Shown one piece after another: positions 32,827 through 43,740 of a stretch of 64,000 nucleotides of DNA. This DNA comes from Hydractinia symbiolongicarpus. Its lineage: Eukaryota > Cnidaria > Hydrozoa > Anthoathecata > Hydractiniidae. The first letter of the stretch is position 1. Every line of letters begins with the position of its first letter. The notes beneath the pieces were generated by a model, which searched no databases, had not been told where the DNA came from, and was given only the letters and a program-made list of their open reading frames with translations. The position numbers and the translations under genes were made by a program. The DNA lies in contig NC_079880.1 in NCBI RefSeq assembly GCF_029227915.1, positions 8,018,501-8,082,500 on the forward strand, given 5' to 3'.

Positions 32827-33451
32827 TTAAATCTCATCCTGCATTTCTTTTCTGCCCTCATCCCGGCCTTTCGCAACCAGCTGGGTACGCTCCTGTTCGT
32901 TGATGCTGTTCACGACACGGTTAAACCGCTGCCGCATTTGTTCTTTCAGTAGCATATACCTCTCCTTTTCCCTACTGATCAGACTATACTCGCAGTCGCT
33001 GATAATACCGTTCTCCATAGCTTTTGAAATAAGATCGATAATGGAGTTTAATTTAGCCTTCGCGAGCAGCCTGATACCTTCATGCTTTTTGCTCTTAACA
33101 CCGAGTCTTTTTGAGGCATTTCTAAGGCCCGCCTGACCAATCCCGGCCGCAATAGTGAGCCCCCCCCAAGAGTAATAGCCATGGGGGCCCCTAGGCCCGA
33201 GGCTTTAGCCCCAATGCCAATCCCCAACGTAATCACGCTCACACCAAGCAGACCGTGGTCGCAAAAGCGCACCCACGTGACATGCATCTTAAATTTTTTT
33301 GCAAGCTTGTCCCGCTCTTTTATTTCATTCCGGAGATACTTTTCAATATTATCGATCTTTTGAGCCTATAGATTTGGCTCTCCTCCTGCATATCGGCGCT
33401 TTGCGCAGGCGCACTAGGCAAGCTTGGGTAATGTTTGCTGTTATCGCTCAT
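32827..33451 (-). pseudogene. Polinton membrane protein with glycine-rich hairpin (fragment C, broken)
   Basis: ATG 33451 (MSDNSKHYPSLPSAPAQSAD) begins a proline-containing N-terminus, then a helical region. After a frameshift near 33,360-33,290 a hydrophobic glycine-rich segment is readable (VITLGIGIGAKASGLGAPMA). Another shift near 33,110 leads to the C-terminal helix (MENGIISDCEYSLISREKER) and tail to 32827. The layout, helix - two close membrane spans - helix, matches a recurrent cnidarian Polinton protein of unknown function. At least two frameshifts. Confidence 0.5.
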
Positions 33452-33454
33452 TTA

Positions 33455-34100
33455 TTATTCTATCAGAATGCACATGGTTATATTGAAGAACGTCACATTT
33501 TTATCATTGTGGAAGACGTCTGTTAGCATAAACTCTAGACGGTCCGTAGAGTTTTTTAGTGGAAAGTAAACAGGGGTAACAAAACTCCAGGTTAACATGT
33601 CTCCCCAAGCGTTCAATTCTTTGGTGGGAAGTAGGGCCAGAACCTTGGATTTCTTGCCATCCAAAAGGCAGTTGTCTTCATTCAATTGTGGACAAGTAAG
33701 TCTCAATCTCTGGTATGTATCGGTCCTGTATAAGGCATCATAATCACCCTTCATATAATACTTTTTGCGGGGTCATAGGGTAGGCCTAGGAGCGCCTGAA
33801 ATGGTCAATGAATCACCACCGAGTACCCGTCAGTGACACGGAGCCTACAGTAGCCATTTTTCAGTACGAAGAGTTTAATCTTGTCCTCTGCCTGGCTGTT
33901 GACAATAGCCGCAATGTCCTCGATCATATACAAACCATTCATAATCTCGATACGAGTCACCCTCTCATCAGGTGTCACTTTGCTGATCGTAGTATCATTG
34001 TCGTTGTATAGGTTCAACCATCCGGGCCGGATACTTGTCGATTTCAAGGCTATACGAGTGTCTTGCCCAAGGTAGTCCTCGAATATAGTAGGCTTTTAAA
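33455..34100 (-). pseudogene. Putative Polinton minor capsid (penton-like) protein, fragment C
   Basis: The minus-strand frame is open from about 34,095 (PTIFEDYLGQDTRIALKSTS) through 34047 (KSTSIRPGWLNLYNDNDTTI) to 33805. A shift near 33,800 leads to 33754-33455: TYQRLRLTCPQLNEDNCLLD, KVLALLPTKEL, FVTPVYFPLKNSTDRLEFML, ending NVTFFNITMCILIE. Beta-rich composition and the last block, typical of jelly-roll ends, suggest a single-jelly-roll minor capsid protein. This is an inference. The start codon is not visible, because a TAA precedes the first readable codon. The gene ends 4 bp before the next minus-strand start (33451). Confidence 0.45.
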
Positions 34101-34118
34101 TTCCACGCCTATTACCAC

Positions 34119-34588
34119 ATGCGTCGTATTCTGGCAAGAATGAAGGCACCCATGCCTTGCGATGATGGCTTCTCACAGTATAAAAATCCATACTCGAGCT
34201 CCGGGCATGCACGGGTATGCCGCGAGTACGGTGCAGATTCTAATGCCCTGTATCAATTCAAGGCAGTCATGTCGTCATTGACGGATAGTAGATGGTGGCC
34301 GTAGGTTGATGTGGATTGGGCCAAATTTATCATGCCAACAAGCCAAGGCGTAACGTCGGAAGGTCAGACCAAGCTAAGCGAGAGTATCCGGGTTTAGGTG
34401 GTTCTATTGCTGAGGTCCCAGGCAGGTGCCAAAGCATCCCTTCTAGGGACCGGTGCGGAAAACTACACAGCAAGGCAAATTCTAGTACAGAAATTTGAAG
34501 CTATGGTAGAAGGTCAGGAAAATGTAAGCCATGACATCACCGAATTCCAAAAAGTACTGCAGTATGCCCGCACCCCAGTGAACCTATC
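34119..34588 (+). pseudogene. Capsid-region protein, N-terminal half (fragment C)
   Basis: ATG 34119 (MRRILARMKAPMPCDDGFSQ), then YKNPYSSSGHARVCREYGAD. After an in-frame TAG near 34,302, WAKFIMPTSQGVTSEGQTKL follows, then TAG near 34,394 and VVLLLRSQAGAKASLLGTGA. It continues with ENYTARQILVQKFEAMVEGQ and ends at EFQKVLQYARTPVN, where satellite sequence takes over. The second half is alignable with 13960-14556 (FEQLMI...EFKNVLRYARSKV), which continues to the natural C-terminus. So this is the same gene family, cut at its middle. Divergently placed against the minor-capsid-type gene. Function unknown. Confidence 0.55.
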
Positions 34589-35229
34589 AGTTCGTTTGCG
34601 TTACAACAGTTGCGTCACATATTCGTACCAATATGTATTTAGCGATAGTTTTCTGATATTACTAAGTTCCGTAGCTCTAATAAAAAATTAAGATGAGTAA
34701 ATACTTTTTTACTGTAGTACCGAACTTAGCCGTTAGGGGTCTCTGAAGAAGTAAAGACAGTTCCAAAACTACGTTTCATTGACTTTCTAACGGTACCAGT
34801 CCGTTTGCGCAACAACAGTTGCGTCTCATATTCGTACCAACATGTACTAAGCGATAATTTTCGGATATTACTTGGTTCCATCGCTTTACACGGTAAAAAA
34901 TTTAACCGTGGGACCTGAGTGAACTGAGTTTGGATTTTGGCGCAATACTTGTGATAAATGAGACATTTGCACTGCGAGAATTAACATTTTCCCAATTTGG
35001 AGCGACTACTGAAACTCCCCAGCGAGACTGGACTTTATGCTAGCGCTCTAATAAAAAAATAAGATGAGTAAACCCTTTTTTACTGTAGTACGGAACTTAG
35101 CCCTTAGCGCGCGCTGAAGAAGTAAAGATGGTTTCAAGAACTACATTTCATTGACTTTCTAATCCTATTAGTCCGTTTGTGTGACTTTGGCGTAACACCT
35201 GTGATAAATAAGACATCCGCACTGCCAGA
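34589..35229 (+). repeat. Diverged satellite block 2
   Basis: About 1.7 monomers of the diverged subfamily, same orientation, starting within a monomer (TCAGTTCGTTTGCGTTACAA) right at the break of the Polinton gene. Ends at CTGCCAGAATT, where the ATT microsatellite tail of the retrotransposon starts. Confidence 0.85.
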
Positions 35230-35360
<131 letters not shown>

Positions 35361-35521
35361 TGAATGTTTATACAGGATGAATATAAGTCAGTTTTTAAAA
35401 AACCGCTCTTAATATATGTCCTGTGAAAAATAAAATTATAAAATGTTATTATTATATAACAGTTAAAAACATGAGTTAAAAATACTAGCTTTACAATAAG
35501 GCATAAAGTAATTTATTTAAT

Positions 35522-36262
35522 TTACAGGTTATAATAGCTTTTAGTTTTTCTTACGAAACTTGGTAAAGTATCCGATTTTCGAATTTCGATTGGCAAGTCA
35601 TTATAAATCTTTGATCCCATAAATTTAAAACCAGATCTATTTACTTCAAGTCTCACTCTAGGTATTGTCAGTAAGTAATTGTTGTTTTGGGTGTTTCTAC
35701 TGTGTGATCTTATCTCGAAGAAATCTTCAAAATTGCTACACACTGCTTTTTACAAGCATTTTCTGACGAGCATGACAGCATGTTTATTTATTTCATTCAT
35801 AATTGGTACTTGACGTTTCTCTGTCACCTTGGCAATTCTTCTATTAAGCGATTGAAGCTTGTTTTGCTGGCCGTTGGTAAGATTCAGGTTTGTAGTGCAA
35901 CAGTAAAGAAGCGTTGGCAGCAGCATTCCGACATAGATCTTAGTGATTGCATTGTTCGTTAAGTTGGATTTCAATGAGAATAGTAAACGAAGCTTGGCAG
36001 ACATTTTCTTGAAAAGACTTATAAAGTGATGGTTCATTGACAAAGTCTGGTCGAGAACAGTCCCAAGATATCGATATTCGGTGGTTGCGTTAATTAGCTT
36101 TCCGTTGATTTCCAAGTTCAAGGTTGATCCGTTTTTATTCAAATTTTTGCGAGTGCCGAATATCATCGATTCAGTTTTTCCAGCCTTCAGATTTAATACA
36201 AGTTCGTTTTCAATGAAGTACCTATCTACGTTTTTCAATTCAGCGTTGAAAGCGATCTCAAG
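35522..36262 (-). pseudogene. Reverse transcriptase C-terminal part of the non-LTR element
   Basis: Two frames are joined by a frameshift near 35,745. The upstream frame (to 35750) has LNLKAGKTESMIFGTRKNLN, then EINGKLINATTEYRYLGTVL and LSMNHHFISLFKKMSAKLRL, the typical thumb/post-palm region of CR1/L2/Jockey-group enzymes. The downstream frame ends with SGFKFMGSKIYNDLPIEIRK and SFVRKTKSYY, the usual end of these ORFs. The catalytic YADD box is upstream of the truncation and absent. It copies RNA into DNA at the target in living members of the family. Confidence 0.8.
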
Positions 36263-38555
36263 AGTTTCCAACACTACATAGTATTGATATTCTAACAGTA
36301 CCAGTCCGTTTGCGTTACAACATCTGCGTCACACATTCGTACCAACATGTATTTAACAATATTTTTCTGATATTACTAGGTTCTATAGATTTTAACGGTG
36401 AAACCATTGACCGTGGGACCCGAGTGAAATGATTTTGGACTTTGGCGTATTATCTGTGATATTTGAGATCGCTGCATTGCAAGAATTAATATTCTTTCGA
36501 ATTTGGAATAACTGCTGTAACTCTCCCTGCGAGACTGAGCCCTGTGATAGCGCTTTTTTCAAAAATGTGAAGGAATAAGTTATTTTTTACCGTAATCCCA
36601 ATGCTTGTCGTTAGCACGCGCTGAAGAAGTAAAACCGGTTTTGAAAAATACATTTAATTGACTTTCTAACGGTATCAACACGTTTGCGTTACAACAGCTG
36701 CGTCACATATTCGTACCAACATGTATTTAGCGACTTCTTTCTCATATTACTAGGTTCCATCGCTTTTAACGGTAAAACGATTGCTCGTCGGACCCGAGTG
36801 AAATAATTTTGGAGTTTGGCGTAATACCTATGATAAATGTCACATTTTCACTGCGAGAATTAACATTCTTCCCAAGTGGGAATGGTTGCTGGGACTCCCC
36901 CAGCTAAACTGGGCCATGTGCTAACGCGTTTTTTAAAAATGAGAAGGAATAAGTTATTTTTACCGTAATACCAATGTTAGCCGTTAGCGCGCCCTGAAGA
37001 AGTGAAGCCAGTTTCGCAAAAAACATTTTATTGACTTTCTTACGGTATCAATCTGGTTGCGTTACAACAGTTGCGTCACGTATTCATACCAACATGTATT
37101 AAGCGATAATCTTCTGATTTTACTAGGTCCATCGACTTTAACGGTGAAACGATTGACCGTGGGACCCGAGTGAAATGATTTTGGACTTTTGCGTAATACT
37201 TGTGATAAATGAGACAGCTGCATTCCGAGAATTAACAATCTTTCCAATTTGGAAGAACGCTGGAACTCCCCAGCGAGACTGGCGCCTGTGCTAACGTTTT
37301 ATATCAAAATTAAGATAAATAAGTTAATTTTAACTGTAATACCACTGCTAGTCATTAACGCGAGTTGAAGAAGTAAAGACAGTTTCTAAAACTACATTTC
37401 ATTGATTTTCTAACGGTACCCGTAAATTTCCGTGAACAGAGTTGCGTCAAATATTCATACCAACATGCATTTAGCGATATGTTTCTGATATTACTAGGTT
37501 CCATCGCTTTTAACGGTGAAATGATTGATGGTGGGACCTGAGTGAAATGATTTTGGATTTTCGCTTATTACCTGTGATTAATGAAAAATTTTCACTGCGA
37601 GAATTAATTAATTAAGATGAACAAGTCATTTTTACTGGAGTACCAATCCTGTCCGTTAGCACGCACTGAAGAAGCGAAGACAGTTTTCAAAACTACATTT
37701 CATTGACTTTGTAACGTTACCAATCCGCTGCATTACAACAGTTACGTCACATATTCTTACCAACATGTATTTAGCGATAATTTTCTGATATTACTAGGTT
37801 CCATCGATTTTAACGGTGAAACGATTGACCGTGGGACTTAAGTGAACTAATTTTGGATTTTGGTCGAATAAATGTGATAAATGCTACATTTGGATTGCAA
37901 AGATTAACATTCTTCTAAATTTCGCATGACTGCTGTAACTCCACAGTTGAACCGGGCTCTGGGCTAGCGCTTTATTAAAAGATTAAGGTGAATCGGCCAT
38001 ATTTTACTGGAATACCAATGCTAGCTATTAGAGCGCGCTAAAGAAGTGAAGCAAGTTTCCAAAACTGCATTTCATTGAATTTCTAATTCTACCAATCGGT
38101 TTACGTTACAACAGTTGCGTCACATATTCGAACGAACATGTATTTAGTGATGTTTTTCTGAAGTTGGCTCTGGGATACCGCTTTATTAAAAAATTAAGAT
38201 GAATAAGTCATTTTTTCCTCTAGTACCAGTCGTAGCCGTTATAGAGCGCTGAAGAAGTGAATACAGTTTCCAAAACTACATTTCATTGACCTTCTAACGG
38301 TACCAAAACGCTTGCGTTACAACAGTTGCGTCACATAATCGTAGCAACAATGCTCGTTGAACCCGAGTGAAATGGCCCTGTGTTAGTGCTTTATTTAAAA
38401 ATAGGATGAATAAGTAATTTTTTACTGGAATGCCAATGGTAGCTTTTAGCGTGCGCTAAAAAAGTGAATACAGTTTCCAAATCTACATTTCATTGAACTT
38501 CTAATGCGTTGCGTTAGGGTTTGCGTTACAACAGTTGCGACACGTATTCGGGTGC
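36263..38555 (+). repeat. Diverged satellite block 3
   Basis: About six degenerate monomers with a period near 365-370 bp (landmarks TCACATATTCGTACCAACATG at about 36,330, 36,703, 37,075 and further). Internal deletions increase to the right: at 37,605 (GAATTAATTAATTAAGATG), 38,160 and 38,345 pieces of monomers are missing. The last recognisable piece ends near 38,555 (GCGACACGTATTCGG). Loss of regularity toward an array edge is expected when homogenisation is weak. Confidence 0.85.
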
Positions 38556-38599
38556 CCTAATTTCACTGTAAAAAAGGAAGGTACCCCTGCTTATATTCG

Positions 38600-38735
38600 T
38601 CGTAAACTCAAAATAAATAAAATACCCCGGATTAAACTTACTGACAGAGCGTTTAACAAAATGGGTTATTAGCCATAAAAATACCCCAGGTTAAACTCAC
38701 TGACAGAGCGTTTAACAAAATGGGTTATTCGCCAT
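38600..38735. repeat. Two tandem copies of a 59-bp unit
   Basis: The unit around CTGACAGAGCGTTTAACAAA, ATGGGTTATT and GCCAT is repeated at a spacing of 59 bp (38641 and 38700) with few differences. Confidence 0.85.
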
Positions 38736-40875
38736 AGTTATCATTAGACCCTCTAGTTTTTCCAAATTGCTCCCACTTTTCTCCGGAGCCTAAAGTCAGT
38801 TTATTCTCCAGAAAGATACGCGGATTCCTTTATAGTTTCCAGACTCTTTAGTTTTTACACACGGAAACCAAAGGTAAGCAGAATCCGGTACATCCTGAGG
38901 CCAGTGAGGGTAGATGCAAACAAGGAATACGGTGGTGTGTCTGCATGCACGATTCTGGCATAAGTTCGTTAATTACTCGTTCCTTAACGTAATCACCGAT
39001 AAAGTGCATTTTTCAATCTTTTTGTAACTGCTACAGAGCATATCAAATTATCCAGATTAGTCGTTAACCTTTAAACGACGGCCGGCTTTTAAAAATACCC
39101 TTTCAGTAAGCAAGTAATCGATCTTTCCACAGTTGAGATGCAATTGGTGATTGTTTACACGAGCTGCCTGATTATGCCCGAATATGCGCCACCCCGAAAA
39201 TTAGATTGAGCAGGTGGCACGAGACAAATAAGACAAAAAAAATCACACCGATCGATATCCTAAGTAGCCCCATGGAGTTAACTAGAGGGGCGAAAACCGA
39301 GAAATACGGAACCCATTGTAATGTTCTGGTACAGAGCAACCATAGATTCCTACAAATTTGGCAACATGAAATTTAATAAACCAACATGTAAGTCACAATA
39401 ACCTAATGCTTCTCTGTCGTCTGACCATAGGCCACAGAAAATGTTTAAATAAAACGGTTAAAATTATTTTTGTTAGTTAAGCTTACTTGTGAGAGAAATT
39501 GAGAAAGTGCCAATGACCTCGAATTGTTTGAAGATACTGGTAATGTTTACATTATAACGGTTGGTTGACATCTATAGATTTATAGGATGTGTAGTTGTAG
39601 ACCAGTTACAAGGCTCGATTCTCGGTAATAACAAATCCCAGTTATTCGCGGCCTTAACATGACGACGGAGAAAACATGCTGTCAAGGTTATCTTGGTTTG
39701 AAAACGATGCCAGGTTTATAGGTTCCTTTTTTACATTTTTCTAAGTACTTTGTTTCTATAGGATTATTTATTTTCTGTGTGTTTTCTCACATGTTTATGG
39801 AATAATTTCATACCGATTTATAGCCTTGTATAATTTTTAACAAACTAATTAGCTTTAGTTATTCCTATTTTTTTGTATTTGGGGTTGTGGTTATGTAGGT
39901 TTGAAAAAAAGACATTGTGCTTATATGGATGCGCACACGGCATACATGTACTAAACGCTCAGCGCATTGTTACCGACGCTGTTTTCTATGCTTCTATTTA
40001 ACCGAATTTGCAATACAGGAAATATGATAATATTGTGTGTGCTACTCGATTTACGCCATAATGCTTACCTGTACTAAAGTGCTCTACCTGAATGCGTGAC
40101 ACAGTTCCCATTTAGGTCCCACAGTTACTTGTGATTTGAACCAGCGTCTTTACCGCCAGGTCCCGGACACTAACAGTTTTTTACAACGGTAACAATATGA
40201 TTTACGACGAAAGTCCGCCGAAGTTTACGACCTGAAATAAACTATTTTCTTTCTTCAGACTATGTAGAACGTCAACCTGGCTATCCCTTCCCGCGCGCAT
40301 TTCTACCTCTCTGAAGGCTATCTACAGGAGAAAAATAAGCTAATAAAATAATGTTTGTTTTTATCTGTGAACAACCGGCCGCTTAATGTAGAATATATGG
40401 GGGAGTATGATAGTGTTTATATTTAACCGGCGGATTGTTGTCCGTTATAATGTATATGGTAATTGATGCCACTTTACATGTGTGTATTTATACACACCAA
40501 AATCTCTGTCAGATTGTGGTATGTGTTTGATTCCGCTATTGATTCCGCTATACATAAATGTATTAGCAGTGGCAGGGCCAGTAGAACATGATTGGGTTTA
40601 TTACGGCGTCGCGATAAAGTCCCTCTTGCCTGTACATATAGAATAGTTTAGATTAACTAAAAGCCCAAAAAAAGACTTCCGCAGTTGTTACCTTTGGGAA
40701 GGGAGCAATAGTTAGCAATAAAATTCTTATGGACTCCGCGCAAAAGATCAGACCATTTTCAGAATTGTTTAAGTGAAAGGTGCCCCATGGTCAACTAAAA
40801 TATAGCCAGTAGTAATAAGTCGAACAACGTAAAATGCAAGTTTTATAGTGTCGTATACCCCTAATTTCTGTATAT
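38736..40875. other. Unassigned spacer
   Basis: About 2.1 kb of non-repetitive sequence with a few G+C-richer patches. There is no open frame above 60 codons and no recognisable RNA gene. Nothing can be assigned. Confidence 0.5.
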
Positions 40876-40879
40876 AAAC

Positions 40880-41880
40880 GAAATATATAACTCTAGAATA
40901 CGGGTGGAACGAATGAACAAACGAATAAACGAACAAAACGAATGGACGAACAAATGAATAAACGAGTGAATAAACGAATGAAGGAATAAACGAATGAACG
41001 AATATACGAATAAATGACGGGTTGAACGAATGAACAAACGAATGGACGAACAAATGAATATCCGAGTGAATAAACGAATGAATAAACGAATGAAGGAATA
41101 AACTAATGAACGAAAAACGAATGAACGAATATACGAATAAATGACGGTTTGAACCAATGAACAAACGAATGGACGAACAAATGAATATACGAGTGAATAA
41201 ACGAATGAATAAACGAATGAAGGAATAAACTAATGAACGAAAAAACGAATGAACGAATATACGAATAAATGACGGTTTGAACCAATGAACAAACGAATGG
41301 ACAAACAAATCAATAAACGAATCAATAAAAGAATAAATAAACGAATAAACGAATCAATAAAAGAATAAATAAACGAATAAACGAACGATTAACCAATGAA
41401 GGAATAAACGAATGAACGAACGATTAACCAATGAAGGAATAAACGAATGAACGAACGAATAACCAATGAAGGAATAAACGAACGAATGCACGAATAAACG
41501 AACGAATAAACGAATGACTGAATAGCCGAGTAAATAGCCGAGTAAATAGCCGAGTAAATAGCCGAGTAAATAGCCGAGTAAATAGCCGAGTGAATAGCCG
41601 AGTGAATAGCCGAGTGAATAGCCGAGTGAATAGCCGAGTGAATAGCCGACCGACCGACCGACCGACCGACCGACCGACCGACCGACCGACCGACCGACCG
41701 ACCGACCGACCGAATAAACGAATAAACGAATAAACGAGTTAAGTGAAAAAATAAACGAATATACGAATAAATGAGCGAATGAATAAACAAGTGAATAAAT
41801 GAGTGTATAAACGAATGAATAAACGAATGAATAAACGAATGAATAAACGAGGGACAAAGGAATGAATGAAGGAACGATTA
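40880..41880. repeat. Compound tetranucleotide / 12-bp tandem array
   Basis: A kilobase of units built from CGAA, TGAA, TAAA and GAAC. It contains longer repeats: blocks with ACGGTTTGAACCAATGAAC-type starts repeated about every 120 bp (near 41,015, 41,145 and 41,272), a run of about 11 copies of a 12-bp unit (AATAGCCGAGTA/G) at 41,520-41,648, and a pure (CGAC)n run at about 41,646-41,712. Six long minus-strand open frames (Ser/Phe/Ile/Arg-rich, such as VYSFIRLF) arise because the repeat lacks stops; I regard them as non-coding. Confidence 0.95.
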
Positions 41881-41990
41881 TTTTCTGCGTGCACGTCACC
41901 GGGAAAATAAAAGCATCAATAATTAATAATAATAACGCAAACTATTTAAGCTGTTAATTTCCAGAGAGGTTTGCCTCATTTTCTATTTCC

Positions 41991-42377
41991 CTACCACGAG
42001 CCTTGCATGCTATCAAGATTGCAACCTGAACCTTCAAATGCCATATCAACAAAGAGAAAATATATAAGTAAAAGAAATCCATTAATATGGTGAGACCATC
42101 TGATACCGTAAATTGCAGTTTTTAATACTTTCTTTGTTCGAGGTCTCCAAAACGAGGTGTCAACGAATTGCAACATAAGAAGGTTTGCTGGCAAGTTTTT
42201 CATCTCGTTGTTGTCTTTACACCACACGACGTAAACCATCAGTTGTTTGTTTGACTTCATTTTGTTCCTCTTCACAGGAGTAGACGGCACAGAGAGGAGT
42301 ACCAGGCTGAAAGCCACACTGGTATAATTAAAGTTTCCGAAGCACGACACGTCTTTAATGTCTAATTGTAGATTCAC
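41991..42377 (-). other. Possible tyrosine-recombinase N-terminal core remnant
   Basis: A 128-codon minus-strand frame with a higher G+C content than its surroundings. The middle part (QLMVYVVWCKDNNEMKNLPA, then LLMLQFVDTSFW, then VLKTAIYGIRWSHHINGF) has the spacing of the SAM-like core-binding domain of Crypton/DIRS-type tyrosine recombinases: W-x-x-WC, LPA, and AIYGIRW-x-H-x-x-x-G. The flanking residues look non-coding, and a CTG...ACAG-like acceptor may precede it near 42,275. No catalytic R-H-R-Y domain was found nearby. If correct, it is one exon or fragment of a transposon. It could also be chance. Confidence 0.3.
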
Positions 42378-42399
42378 GCATGAAAAATTATTCTGGCTT

Positions 42400-43740
42400 T
42401 TCCAATCTTTTGCTTTGAGCTGACTACAGAGAGAATTCTAGTTACATGCATGTTCCGTTTGTCAGGGCTGGTGTATTAGAATATACCTCTTTTCCATAAA
42501 AATAGCAGATTTTTGAGGTTGGATTTGTTTTGGATTTGGTTGGAAGAAATGAAAATTTTGATGTTCTTATTTGTTCTGGCTCATGACCTAAATCTTATAG
42601 CTATCACCTCTACGCGATTTAAAGTCGCTTGCCTCCTTGACTTGGCCAATATTTTTTCGACAATCCTGTTAGACCGATAACAATTTACTACCCTTTAACC
42701 GTGCTTTTCTGTATCTGATATTTTAATCAGATTCTCTCCCTTAGCATGAAGTTCTTTACCTTCGACAACATATTTTTTTTTGTTCTTCCACTGTGTCTTC
42801 TAGTGATCGCTTTATACGTTAGGTTGTCATCAGCACAATCTCCTTCAATGAATCAGTAATAGCTTTCTTGATCTTCTTAGTGATATCGTACGAATCCAAG
42901 TTAAATATTCTGGTAATTTTTTGGGCTGTATACTGGTTGGTTCAGCAACCTTATTCTAGAAAAATAATTATTTTAAAAATGCGCGTTAATTAGATATCCA
43001 GGGTGTTAAAAAGTTACTGGTCAATTTGAAACCTGTAATTAAAGTTTAAAAGTATATTTTTCTAGCAATCGCAATACAGAACACACGCGCACGCGTACTT
43101 CGTCCTTATTGTTTGAATAACGCAAAAGTTGAATAGTACCGATACAGTTCCTTCACCTAACGTGATTAGGGTGGACGGTAATCATCTACACCAGTTCTGA
43201 GTTTTCAGGAGTAGAACTATGTGAATTACTCACCACTACGAGTGCTGTTGATCATCTCAATCTTTCTCTCGAAAATCCACTTGTCTTACATAGAAGAATG
43301 GCGACCTACCTGTTTGGTGAATACTTAAATCCTTGTTGTCATCAAACAAATGCACATGAATTATTTCAAATTATTAAACTTACCTTTAATAGGATGGTTT
43401 TTTCATGAATCATCAGCTTTGTACAAATTTCATCCGTTGTTATTTTTCTATATATTGACTGCGTTTTCATTTGATGACGACTCCACGATTTATCAGCCTG
43501 GTTAAAGCTTTATCTGTTGTTATTTTCCTTTATATCGATGACGTTTTCATCGGATGGTTCTTTCATTAATCATCAACTTGGTGACAATTTGTCCGTTATT
43601 GTTCTTTATATCACGAAGTTTTCCTTTGTAGATGTATGCAAATTTCACTATTCTGTTCTTCAAACTTGAACTAGCTGAAACCTGATTGAGGATTAATGAT
43701 GGCATCATGCTCTCGCATTATTTTTCAATTTTTGAATTAT
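42400..43740. other. Unassigned spacer
   Basis: AT-rich, no gene seen. The words TCATCGGATGG and TCATCCGTTGTTATTTT/TATCTGTTGTTATTTTCC recur near 43,430-43,610, suggesting two or three degenerate copies of an ~80-100-bp repeat. Confidence 0.4.

Noticed and set aside
40769-41899. Long Ser/Phe/Arg-rich minus-strand frames in the tandem array
   Set aside because: They are stop-free by-products of tetranucleotide and 12-bp repeats; several frames of the same array are open at once.
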